Positions 1 to 11,045 of a stretch of 64,000 bases of DNA are shown piece by piece (the first letter of the stretch is position 1; each line of letters opens with the position of its first letter). Position numbers and translations under genes: made by a program. The stretch comes from Erythroxylum novogranatense (lineage: Eukaryota; Streptophyta; Magnoliopsida; Malpighiales; Erythroxylaceae): assembly GCA_029891385.1 (NCBI GenBank), contig CM057234.1:23298350-23362349 (forward strand). Direction: 5' to 3'. Below the pieces are notes generated by a model. That model ran no database searches. It was not told where the DNA came from and saw only the letters and a program-made list of their open reading frames with translations.

Positions 1-8
1 ATTGTTAC

Positions 9-2800
9 TGTAGCACCCCACTCCCGCCAGACCCGAACCCGATATCGATGGTGATATCCAAGCCCGCGCCCCGCGAGGGTGGCGTACTAGAGCACTCAAA
101 TCCGTTCAGAAATTTCGTAAAACAATTTCGTACTTTTTGAAAGCAAATGAGTGCGCATAAATCATTAAACAATTTGGGCCCGCAATATGAAAACAACTTC
201 GATCAAATACTATTTCGATACTCACATTACAATTATAACATTAATCAATTGGGCCCACTAAAACAACAGTACTAATCTGTAGAATTTGCAGAGTTACAAA
301 TTTACATACAAATCAGAAAGACTCAAATGCAGATGTAAAACTGATCCCAATCTCAACTCTGACTCTCTTGCCATAATCATACTCCCGTTTGTCTAACGGG
401 GTACTCTTCAATTTCCTGTAAAATAAATGCAATATTGGGTGAGTTTGCGAACTCAATGAGAAACCATCATCGATGGTTCACTCAACTCATGCATATCGCA
501 AGCAAATTTACAATTTCAGCAAATTACACAATTAATGTCACCATATGAGAATTATCATGTTCTCATGCAATCACAGGACTCAGAACCTTGCAATTCAGTT
601 ATCAGCTATTCTTGTCCCATTTATTTCCATTCTTTTATTCGAGTCAGGATCGAGCGCTTCAACAAGAACACGTCGTAGGGTAGGAGAGCCCTCTGGTATG
701 CACTACTTCCCACGTGTCGTTAGGGATAGGAGAGCCCTCCGGGTATGCACTAATCCCTTTCGATCTCATTACACAGTAATCGCGTCTTAGGAAGTAGGAG
801 AGCCCTCTGGGTATGCACTACTTTCCACGCGTCTTAGGAATAAGAGAGCCCTCTGGGTATGCACTATTTCCGTTTTCCAGTAGTCGAGCTTGTAGCTCTC
901 AGTGGCAGCTCTAGTCACAACCGTTATTAGTCAATCAATTATGGACTTCATGTATCACATGCAATCAAAACCAATTTCTCGGTCACAGTCACATCCATTA
1001 ATCATCCATATATGCCATTCATATGTTCAATTCACAATAATTGTGTCACAACCTATCACACTATGTCCAATTTCGAATTAAACCAATCAATTTCAATTTT
1101 ATGCACCATTTATACTTCTATAACAATTCCAAATATTTCGGACATCGGTGGTCCGAAATCACTCAAAAGCAAGCACATAAATCCATCCTTAACTCCACAT
1201 GACATAGGTGCATAATATTAAACACATAAGGTTGAGAAACCAACTAGGTTACTCACCTCTAACTTCCGAGCCACTGCCGGGAAGTCTCGCCTATGTCGGA
1301 CGATCGACGCTCCACTTGAGCCTCTATAACAATCAGAATATCCAAATATTACTAATTGCACAATTTCTAATATTCAGAAATGCATATGTAGCAAATACGC
1401 TGAGTACTATACATGTTATGACATTCCAGACACTGATTCGTTATTTCTCCAATATCAATTCTAAAACCCGAATTCATAATCTCCCAATTGAATTTACTCC
1501 AGAACTAACTCAATCAACCACATTCCTAATTTCCAATTTTAAAAAAATCCCATTTTCAGAAATTTGGGCGTTCTCTGCATGTGAGTCCCCATCCTTCGCA
1601 TGGGCATCATCGCACAAGACCTCCCTCACGCTCGTCGCGGCGTGCGAGAGCCAAATTGCTCGTCGCGACGTGTTCATCACACGTCGCGGCCTGCAACATC
1701 AGTTTCACGCCCGAAACCCAGAAATTTTTCAGATTTTCCGGTTCAAATCCCTTCTAAACACTCCAAAACAACTTTCTATACTTAACACAACTCATTTCTA
1801 ACCTCAAATCCATTCAATAAAAATTATTTCTCAAATACCCAAATCAAAATCTACAATTTCTCAAAACCCTATCTCATCCGAAACTCACAAATTCTCAAAC
1901 AATTAATAACTCTATTCAATGATCAAATCAAACTATTTAAAACATAAACAAGTAGAAACTTACTTGATTCAAGCTTTCAATCCTTCCAAATCACCAAGAT
2001 ACTCAAATCCTCAAGCTAAACACACCCACGACAATCACGTAAAGCCCACCAAACTTCATTCTTTCCAATACCAGGTTTAGGGATAGATTGATGATGATGG
2101 AGGGAGCAATTAACAAGAATAAATTGAAAGGAAACAACCAAGAACATCCACGAAGAAGGAGAGAAGAAGAAAATTCACATTGTCTTTCAAAGAAAAAGGA
2201 GAAATCGTGGCCAACCCAATTCAAAGCTTGGGAATAGATATATATATATATATATATATACGGATTTTAAAGCTAGGGACATAATTGGCCACTCATTTGC
2301 CACATTCTTAGGGTCTAAAAATCCAATTCTTGTTCTAATTTCTCCCAATTCACAATGACTATAACTAATAAATCTTGAAATCTTAATTCAAATTACCTCG
2401 TGCCACTTGTCAATCAATTTTGGAACCGAAATCTAATTTATCAGTCATTAAGCCAATTTTTCGGTCCAGACCCATAACTCGAAACATTCCGAAAAATTCC
2501 TATAAATCGTCAAAAATATAAAACACATGCTCCTACACCCAAATTTTATTTTTCAAACCTCTAACTTTCAATTTTCCACTCCAATTCACAAATCAAATCG
2601 TAATCTATACAATTTTCAATTCACACAATTTTATCGGGAATATATCATACATGTATGTACCTACATATGCTTGTGTCAAATAACTCAGTCCTCTACAATC
2701 AGAGGCCAAACGAATGTCTACATTTCAAATATGCAATGCAACAACCTAGCCTGTGCCAATTTACCAATTTTACCCTTCCCCTCGGGGACGGGATGTTACA
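9..2800 (-). repeat. Element 1 3' LTR (left copy)
   Basis: 2,792-bp LTR with inverted termini TGTA/TACA. Landmarks in window order: hairpin TGAGTTTGCGAACTCA (440-455), a second inverted repeat AACCATC/GATGGTT just after it, four degenerate repeats around aggagagccctctgggtatgcacta (682-868), a GC-rich palindrome block (about 1545-1745), and an AT-dinucleotide run (2238-2262) that could be the TATA box on the minus strand. Long frames inside it, for example 1208-1801, show no protein family and are treated as chance. Confidence 0.9.
682..868. repeat. Four-copy degenerate tandem repeat in element 1 LTR
   Basis: The core aggagagccctctgggtatgcacta starts near 682, 727, 796 and 842 (spacing about 45, 69 and 46 bp). 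The right LTR has the same four units at about 6598-6783. The solo LTR at 46377 has one clear unit in inverse orientation near 48423-48460. The solo LTR at 28528 has an unrelated unit at the matching place. Confidence 0.8.
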
Positions 2801-2837
2801 ATTCTCCCCTCCTAACAAAAATTTCATCCTCGAAATT
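2796..2837 (-). pseudogene. Vestigial pol C-terminal tail overlapping the polypurine tract of element 1
   Basis: Read on the minus strand this stretch codes N-F-E-D-E-I-F-V-R-R-G-E-L and a stop. The purine run AGGAGGGGAGAA is both the polypurine tract and part of the reading frame, and the stop lies inside the LTR. From memory, an NFEDEI-type tail next to the polypurine tract is typical of plant Tekay/Del-type chromoviruses. This suggests element 1 descends from such an element and lost the rest of its genes. Confidence 0.65.
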
Positions 2838-5800
2838 TCATATACGATTAGTCAGAAAAGCAGGGGGAATTGTTTCGATCGCTTACATACTGTTTCACAC
2901 TTATTGCACTATATGACCAAATTCTGCCAATTCACTGAAATCAATACAATCGATCACTGTTTTTATCTTTCTCAAATTTTACCTTTGTCTCCATTTATGC
3001 ATTTTGACCGAGGTGATACACTTTAAAACATTTCCTTAATCGCTTACCAGATTACACCACTTTAGTGTTAAAACACTATTCTCATAAAATTTCAATCACC
3101 TCTATCATAATCACTTTAGCTCATTATTCGAAACTTGGATTATCTAACCTCAATTACACATTCATTTCACTTATCGACATTAACTCAAATCAATCAGGGC
3201 CTTCGACTATTTTTAGGTCCTATTCACTTTACTATAGGGGTAGACGACTTCTTATACAGTTATTCGAATGGTGCTACAAAATAACAATCGTTATACCCTC
3301 AATCCATCAATCTGAACTAAACATCCATTTCATATCCCAAAGAACTTAAAATATCAGTTTCACATTTATCACTAACAGTCAAATCTGTTAGTTGATAACA
3401 CGTATAATTACTCGATTTCACATTCTACTTTTGATTTCTCCTTCAATGTACTCTTACTATCACATAAAGCTTCGATTGCCTCCTAGAATTTTCATTAACA
3501 GTTCCTTTAATGGGTTTTACCCATACTTTTTAGTCCAATCACAATTCTCATTTTCTCAATAGCTGAATCCATTCCCAATTCCGCAATAAGGTCCACATAT
3601 TCAAAATTCTTTTTTCCATTCTTTCTATACACACCTGCACACCTGATTTAGAAATCCAATAGCGAATACTAAGGTAATTCGACAGTTTAAACTCAGTATT
3701 ACATTAGGTTTATACTCAATACATTAAATTTCCATCACTCGCTAAATTTTAAAATCCTCAAACACGAAATTCCTTTCCATTCATTCACACTTATGACACT
3801 CCCTAATCGTTATCGATCTGCATATTCATAGCTCTATCTGAAATGTTTTTATCCAAATAATGTCTCCAAGCTTTTTAAAACAATATCCAGGACAACAAAT
3901 TTCAAGTCACCAGTCACAAGGCAGCCCATGAAATTATACTTGTACTAATGCACATAAAATCACTTTACACTATTTCAACATATTGCATCATAACCTTTAC
4001 TGGGACACTTCATTAACTGTTGCAAAATCTCCAAATCCCGCATATACACGTCCCTTACAATTTCACATTATCAAATCTCAATACCTCCATCGTCATTAAG
4101 TCTCCCAAAAGGCCATGGTTTGAATACTAATTCATCCACAATTTATTTGATCAAGTAAGGGTTCACTTTTTATGAAACTTTCCATGATATGAAATTTCCT
4201 CGAATATACCAACTATCCTTCTTCACTTTTCAAATATGTTTGATACATCATTAATGATCAGTCACTTTCAAATCTGAATACTGTTGAAACACGTTACTCT
4301 TCCATAGCATAATAAACTCCTTATACCCGTGATTAACTTTCCTAATTCTTTAAAAATCAAAATTACTCCAAAGAGGAGCAATTCTCTTATATTTCCTCAA
4401 ATTCCTTGTAACATATTTTGACACAAGTTCCTTTACACTAGTTTCTCCACATATTTCAATTCATTGCCACAGTTGCAAACTAGGTTGATAACATATTCAC
4501 CAAATCCACTTGTACCTTCCGAATATTTTTACACAAATAGTGGTGAACCGGTATTCTCCTCATAATCACAACTAAGGTCCCTTTTACTGTTCAATAGTCC
4601 CATTACACAATCGAATTCTTTACATTCTCATAACGCATACCCTTTCAGTAATATATTCTATCTCTTACAGTTGAGTCTCTACTGAGATTAGGACTCCCAA
4701 ACGAATTTTATTTCATTTCAAATTAATTTCAGATTTGTCCTTTCATTGATATTTCGTTCACTTGAATCTTCTGATAGACTTAATCCATTTTAGGGAACTC
4801 TTCTTCGCAAGAAAATTTCTCAATACTTTCCTCGATACCGCTCATAAAATTCCTAATCATCAACAGTCATCACATTTCTTGTAAATCAATCTCACTGTCT
4901 TCAAAAATCAAGTTTAGCTATAACTCATAGTATCCCATAAAGATCACTTATGCCTCAATTCATATAAATCAGAACATCCTCTCCAATACATTTCGGCGAA
5001 GTAAATACCACCAAAATCATTACATCATAACGAGAGACAGATGTAGGACAACTCACCAAGTAACCATGATCATATTCTTAACATATAACAATTTCAATTC
5101 ATTCCCAATTGATCACTATAAACACTTTCATTTCTTATTCTAATTCATATTGAACTTTAACTTTAAGAACTATAACTAGCAATTATCCTCTAATTCATCA
5201 GTGGCTTCTGAATATCATTTCCACACTTATGATACCTATAAGCTTAATAATTTCACTGGCCATGGAGTATTTCCATTATCAGGTGTGCTTTCTCAGGCAA
5301 CTCAATTGAATCCTGACAATTTGTTCATCTACTAATTTCATTATCTTACATTTCAATCTTTTCATCATTGCATCGTACCCGTGTATGGTCACAATCAAAT
5401 CTAAATCATGAATGTCAAATCAATCTCGATTTCCCCTTCACATGTTTTGACTCAAAGTCCTGAACCCTTCTCTCATCACAGAAATCAAACCCAATTGTAA
5501 CTTATTTTCATCCACTTTACACACTTGAAACCTTGCAAGTTCTAACACATCTCTATTTTCCTCTATTAATCCACAATCCTATATTTATATATGTTCCACA
5601 TTTAAGGATACACCACATTATAACTCCAATATTGCGTTTCACAATATATCCACCAATACCAATACACTAAATTTTCATTTGTCTAATCGAATCATACACT
5701 TTTCCTTATTCCACAATATTCACAACTTCCTCTTTTCCTATTCTTATTTCCTCACTATTTCTAACCGCTTAAAGGACTGATACATGCCCATGCATGTGAC

Positions 5801-5923
5801 TCATATGCTAGACTGGGGATCAATTGTCACTGTATGCCGTGACATGACTTAAATGCATGTACTTAACACATTTTTCTCAGAATGCCCATGTAAGATTGTA
5901 CTTCTGGGCTCTGATACCACAAA
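2801..5923 (-). other. Element 1 internal region, non-coding
   Basis: 3,123 bp between the LTRs. Apart from the short pol tail at the left end and the primer binding site at the right end, I see no open frame longer than about 100 codons and no gag, protease, reverse transcriptase or integrase motif on either strand. The base composition is T/C-rich on +, as in the internal part of element 2. Confidence 0.75.
5906..5919 (-). other. Primer binding site of element 1 (initiator tRNA-Met)
   Basis: The plus strand reads gggctctgatacca, so the minus strand reads TGGTATCAGAGCCC, complementary to the 3' end of plant initiator tRNA-Met. It lies four bases from the right LTR and fixes the orientation as minus. 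Confidence 0.9.
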
Positions 5924-8713
5924 TGTAGCACCCCACTCCCGCCAGACCCGAACTCGATATTGATGGTGATATCCGAGCTCGCGCCCCGCGAAGGTGGCGT
6001 ACTAGAGCACTCAAATCCGTTCAGAAATTTCGTAAAACAATTTTGTACTTTTTGAAAGCAAATGAGTGCGCAGAAATCATTAAACAATTTGGGCCCGCAA
6101 TATGAAAACAGCTTCGATCAAATACTATTTCGATACTCACATTACAATTATAACATTAATCAATTGGGCCCACTAAAACAACAGTACTAATCTGCAGAAT
6201 TTGCAGAGTTACAAATTTACATACAAATCAGAAAGACTCAAATGCAGACGTAAAACTGATCCCGATATCAACTCTGACCCTCTTGCCATAATTATACTCC
6301 CGTTTGTCTAACGGGGTACTCTTCAATTTCCTATAAAATAAATGCAATGTTGGGTGAGTTTGCGAACTCAGTGAGAAACCATCATCGATGGTTCACTCAA
6401 CTCATGCATATCGCAAGCAAATTTACAATTTCAGCAAATTACACAATTAATGTCACCATATGAGAATTATCATGTTCTCATGCAATCACAGGACTCAGAA
6501 CCTTGCAATTCAGTTATCAGCTATTCTTGTCCCATTTATTTCCATTCTTTTATTCCGAGTCAGGATCGAGCGCTTCAACAAGAACACGCCGTAGGGTAGG
6601 AGAGCCCTCTGGGTATGCACTACTTCCCACGTGTCAGTAGGGATAGGAGAGCCCTCCGGGTATGCACTAATTCCTTTCGATCTCATTACACAGTAATCGC
6701 ATCTTAGAAAGTAGGAGAGTCCTCTGGGTATGCACTACTTTCCACGCGTCTTAGGAATAGGAGAGCCCTTTGGGTATGCACTATTCTCGTTTTCCAGTAG
6801 TCGAGCTTGTAGCTCTCAGTGGCAGCTCTAGTCACAACCGTTATTAGTCAATCAATTATGGACTTCATGTATCACATGCAATCAAAACCAATTTCTCTGT
6901 CACAGTCACATCCATTAATCATCCATATATGCCATTCATATGTTCAATTCACAATAATTGTGTCACAACCTATCACACTATGTCCAATTTCGAATTAAAC
7001 CAATCAATTTCAATTTTATGCACCATTTACACTTCTATAACAATTCCAAATATTTCGGACATCGGCGGTCCGAAATCACTCAAAAGCAAGTACATAAATC
7101 CATCCTTAACTCCACATGACATAGGTGCATAATATTAAACACATAAGGTTGAGAAACCAACTAAGTTACTCAGCTCAAACTTCCGAGCCACTGCCGGGAA
7201 GTCTCGCCTACGTCGGACGATCGACGCTCCACTTGAGCCTCTATAACAATCAGAATATCCAAATATTACTAATTGCACAATTTCTAATATTCAGAAATGC
7301 ATATGTAGCAAATACGCTGAGTACTATACATGTTATGACATTCCCGACACTAATTCGTTATTTCTCCAATATCAATTCTAAAACCTGAATTCATAATCTC
7401 CCAATTGAATTTACTCCAGAACCAACTCAATCAACCACATTCCTAATTTCCAATTAAAAAAAATCCCATTTTCGAAATTTATGCTCGCCATGCATGAGTC
7501 CCCTTCCTTCGTCATGGCAAGGCAAGATCGCGACGACCTCCTCACGCCGTCACGCGCAAGGAGCCAAATTGCTCGCCGTGGCGTGTTCATCACACGTCAC
7601 AGCGTGCAACATCAGTTTCACGCCCGAATCCCAGAAATTTTCCGATTCAAATCCATTCAAATCCCTTCTAAACACTCCAAAACAACTTTCTATACTTAAC
7701 ACAACTCATTTCTAACCTCAAATCCATTCAATAACAATTATTTCTCAAATACCCAAATCAAAATCTACAATTTCTCAAAACCCTATCTCATCCGAAACTC
7801 ACAAATTCTCAAACAATTAATAACTCTATTCAATGATCAAATCAAACTATTTAAAACATAAACAAGTAGAAACTTACTTGATTCAAGCTTTCAATCCTTC
7901 CAAATCCCCAAGATACTCAAATCCTCAAGCTAAACACACCCACAACAATCACGTAAAGCCCACCAAACTTCATTCTTTCCAATACCAGGTTTAGGGATAG
8001 ATTGATGATGATGGAGGGAGCAATTAACAAGAAGAAATTTAAAGGAAACAACCAAGAACATCCACGAAGAAGGAGAGAAGAAAAAAATTCACATTGTCTT
8101 TCAAAGCAAAAGGAGAAATCGTGGCCAACCCAATTCAAAGCTTGGGAATAGATATATATATATATATATATACGGATTTTAAAGCTAGGGACATAATTGG
8201 CCACTCATTTGCCACATTCTTAGGGTCTAAAAATCCAATTCTTATTCTAATTTCTCCCGATTCGCAATGACTATAACTAATAAATCTTGAAATCTTAATT
8301 CAAATTACCTCGTACCACTTGTCAATCAATTTCGGAACCGGAATCCAATTTATCAGTCATTAAGCCAATTTTTCAGTCTGGACCCATAACTCGAAACATT
8401 CCGAAAAAATTCCTATAAATCGTCAAAAATATAAAACACATGCTTCTACACCCAAATTTCATTTTTCAAACCTCTAACTTTCGATTTTCCACTCCAATTC
8501 ACAAATCAAATTGTAATCTATACAATTTCCAATTCACACAATTTTATCGGGAATATATCATACATGTATGTACCTACATATGCTTGTGCCAAATAACTCA
8601 GTCCTCTACAATCAGAGGCCAAACGAATGTCTACATTTCAAATATGCAATGCAACAATCTAGCCTGTGCCAATTTACCAATTTTACCCTTCCCCTCGGGG
8701 ACGGGATGTTACA
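5924..8713 (-). repeat. Element 1 5' LTR (right copy)
   Basis: 2,790-bp partner of the left LTR, with the same landmarks: hairpin at 6355-6370, four-unit repeat at 6598-6783, palindrome block at about 7460-7665, AT-dinucleotide run at 8151-8172 (shorter than in the left LTR). The palindrome block differs strongly from the left copy while sequence on both sides is almost the same. Confidence 0.9.
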
Positions 8714-10128
8714 GCTACTCCAAGAATTTGATATAAAAGATCGGGCGGGAGCAGCAAACCATGTAGCCGACCATTTGAGCAGGCTACCCAACGACACACA
8801 GGGAGTGGATTCTTCCGAACTTACCTGTGATTCATTTCCTGATTCGATTCTAAGTGCTTCAATTGTTAAAGAACCTTGGTATGCACATATTGTTAATTAC
8901 CTAATGTCTGGACTCATTCCTCCTTTTATGTCTTAGGCACAAGCACAGAAGCTAAAGAGTGAAGCTCGACATTACATTTGGGATGCCCCTCATCTGTGGA
9001 GAATGTGTAATGACCAGGTGATCCGAAAATGTGTGCCTCATGAAGAGTGTGATGATATAATTTCAGCTTGTCATTCAATGGTTTGTGGTGGGCATTTCAG
9101 TGCCAGGAAAACATCTAGGAAAATTCTCGATTCTGTTTTTTATTGGCCTACATTTTTTAAGGACTCATTTAACTTTTTTCAGTCATGTGATAAATGTCAA
9201 CGATTTGGAGGATTGGGGAAGCGACATGAAATGCCGCAACAACCTCTTTTATTTTGCAAAATCTTTGATGTTTGGGGGATTAATTTCATGGGTCCATTTC
9301 CTCCGTCTTTTGGCTTTGTGTATATCCTTTTAGTTGTTGATTATGTGTCCAAATGGATAGAAGCCATTCCCACTAGAAAAGATGATGCCCAGGCCGTGTC
9401 TAAGTTTCTTAAGTCCAACATTTTTTGTCGATTTGGCATACCAAAAGCTGTGGTGAGTGATAGGGGAACACATTTTTGTAATAGAGTCATTGAAAACTTA
9501 TTTTTCAAATTTGGGGTCACTCACAAGGTCTCCACTGCATATCATCCACAAACCAATGGACAAGCTGAAGTTTCAAACAGAGAGGTGAAGCACATTTTGG
9601 CGAAAATTGTGAAACCATCAAAGAAGGATTGGAGCCTTCGCCTCGAGGAAGCATTATGGGCATATCGGACTGCTTATAAATCCCCAATAGGCATGTCCCC
9701 TTATCATTTGATTTATGGAAAGGCTTGCCATTTACCTGTGGAACTGGAGCATAAAGCATATTGGGTAGTTAAACAATGCAATATGGACTTAGAATATGCA
9801 GGAATGGAGAGAAAGTTGCAACTTCAAGAGCTTGAGGAATTGAGGTTAGAGGCATATGAACACGCACGACTCTACAAAGAAAAGAAAAAATTGATGCATC
9901 ATAAGATCATTCAAAGGAAAAGCTTCAAGGAAGGGGACAAAGTCCTATTATTCAAGGCTCGTTTTGCTTTCAAACATGGGACTTTCAATACTCATTGGGA
10001 TGGACCAATATGGTCACGAAGGTGCACAACTTTGGTATGGTAGAGCTTTTACATGAAGAAACTGAAACTCGACTCAAGGTGAATGGCCACCTTCTGAAGC
10101 TCTATCATGAGAACCAGAACCCACCATA
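8714..10128 (+). pseudogene. Athila-like Ty3/gypsy pol fragment: RNase H end plus integrase, inactivated
   Basis: The fragment starts at the target duplication of element 1 with the RNase H end (LLQEFDIKDR ... VADHLSRL), then the H2C2 zinc finger of integrase (H-E-E-C ... C-D-K-C-Q-R) and the core with [19 protein letters not shown] and [22 protein letters not shown] is typical of the Athila group. Three lesions are visible: an in-frame TAG at 8934-8936; the first catalytic Asp changed to Asn (GINF, codon AAT); and a frame break near 10005, after which another frame continues with [16 protein letters not shown] to a TAA at 10126-10128. The upstream part of pol lies left of the window; bases 1-8 are its last piece there. 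Confidence 0.9.
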
Positions 10129-10349
10129 AACATCAGGTTCTTGCTCTCCTTCATTTGTTTCTTACTTTTGAGTTTTGGATGTACTGTTTCTTTTAACTAA
10201 TATGAAGGAGAGCCATTTCAATAGATAGCTTGTTTTATTTTCCTTTTCCTTTTTAATAACTTTACCTTTGGTTTCTTCATGCCTTCTCTGCAGTAAAGTT
10301 TTTGTTTCATTTTCATTGAGGACAATGTGTTGTTTAAGTGTGGGGGAGC
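10129..10349 (+). other. Athila 3' untranslated region and polypurine tract
   Basis: Non-coding stretch after pol, ending in AAGTGTGGGGGAG (10336-10348), a polypurine tract of the type known from Athila-like elements. No env-like frame is seen between pol and the tract. Confidence 0.65.
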
Positions 10350-11045
10350 TGTTTTTATGTTCTTATTTTTGTTCTGCTCCATAATGCATTTTTGATATGT
10401 GTGTTAGCCAATTTTGCATGATGTTGCACATTTTCGACTTGGTGTTACTAAATTTTTCGCCTTTTTCGTTATCTCTCATCACATGGCGATAGTCAGACTC
10501 ATGGGTGAGCCATCGCTCACAAAGAACGCTGTCAGGGCGAGCCTGCTTCACCATACACGTCGCGACGTGCATGCTACACATCGCGACATCAACTCTTTTT
10601 ACAAAAAGTTTGTGCGAAATTTTTTTCCTCAATTCTAACTTTTTGACATTTACTCTTGTCACTTTTGTGTTTCAAAGACCTTATAAGTTTCAAAGTGATA
10701 CTTGGGTTTATGAAAATACCTTCCATTCTTTTAATGATAGTTGGTCTTGGCTAATTTTACTTTTGATGTTTTCAATACAAAGTGAATTAAGGCATGCTAA
10801 CAAAGCAACACTTTAAGTCTTTGAGACTTGAGATTGTTCATTAAGATATTACCCCTGTTGGAAGGATAATTGAGCCTAAATTTTTCTTTGATATTGTGTG
10901 CATCTGCTTATTTCATACCTCTCTATAACTTGTTTCAATTCTTGATCAAAGCTTTATGGACTAGAATTTTGTTGATGTGATAGAAGCATTCTTTCTTCAA
11001 CCCTTTTCCCCAAACACTTATCCCACAAACACTTATCACTTGTCA
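10350..11045 (+). repeat. Partial 3' LTR of the Athila-like element
   Basis: Begins TGTTTTTATG directly after the polypurine tract and runs to the left end of element 2. The partner LTR is outside the window, so the start is inferred from position only. It holds palindromes CGTCGCGACG (10558-10567) and CATCGCGACA (10579-10588), the same motif as in element 1. Confidence 0.5.

Larger units (their letters stand above)
9..8713 (-). mobile_element. Element 1: complete non-coding LTR retrotransposon (LARD-like), minus orientation
   Basis: Two near-identical LTRs (9-2800 and 5924-8713) start TGTAGCACC and end GATGTTACA, enclosing 3.1 kb without recognisable gag or pol. The primer binding site lies just left of the right LTR on the minus strand (TGGTATCAGAGC, initiator tRNA-Met), and a purine tract lies next to the left LTR, so the element reads right to left. 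Flanks GTTAC (4-8) and GCTAC (8714-8718) fit a 5-bp target duplication with one change. Removing the element rejoins an Athila-like RNase H frame (LLLQEFD). By eye about 17 differences occur in the first 450 bp of the LTRs, mostly transitions, so it is not recent. With long LTRs and no coding capacity it fits the LARD class and would depend on another element's proteins. Confidence 0.9.

Noticed and set aside
1208..1801. 197-codon open frame on +
   Set aside because: Lies antisense in the element 1 LTR across the variable palindrome block. The right LTR breaks it up, and it matches no family.
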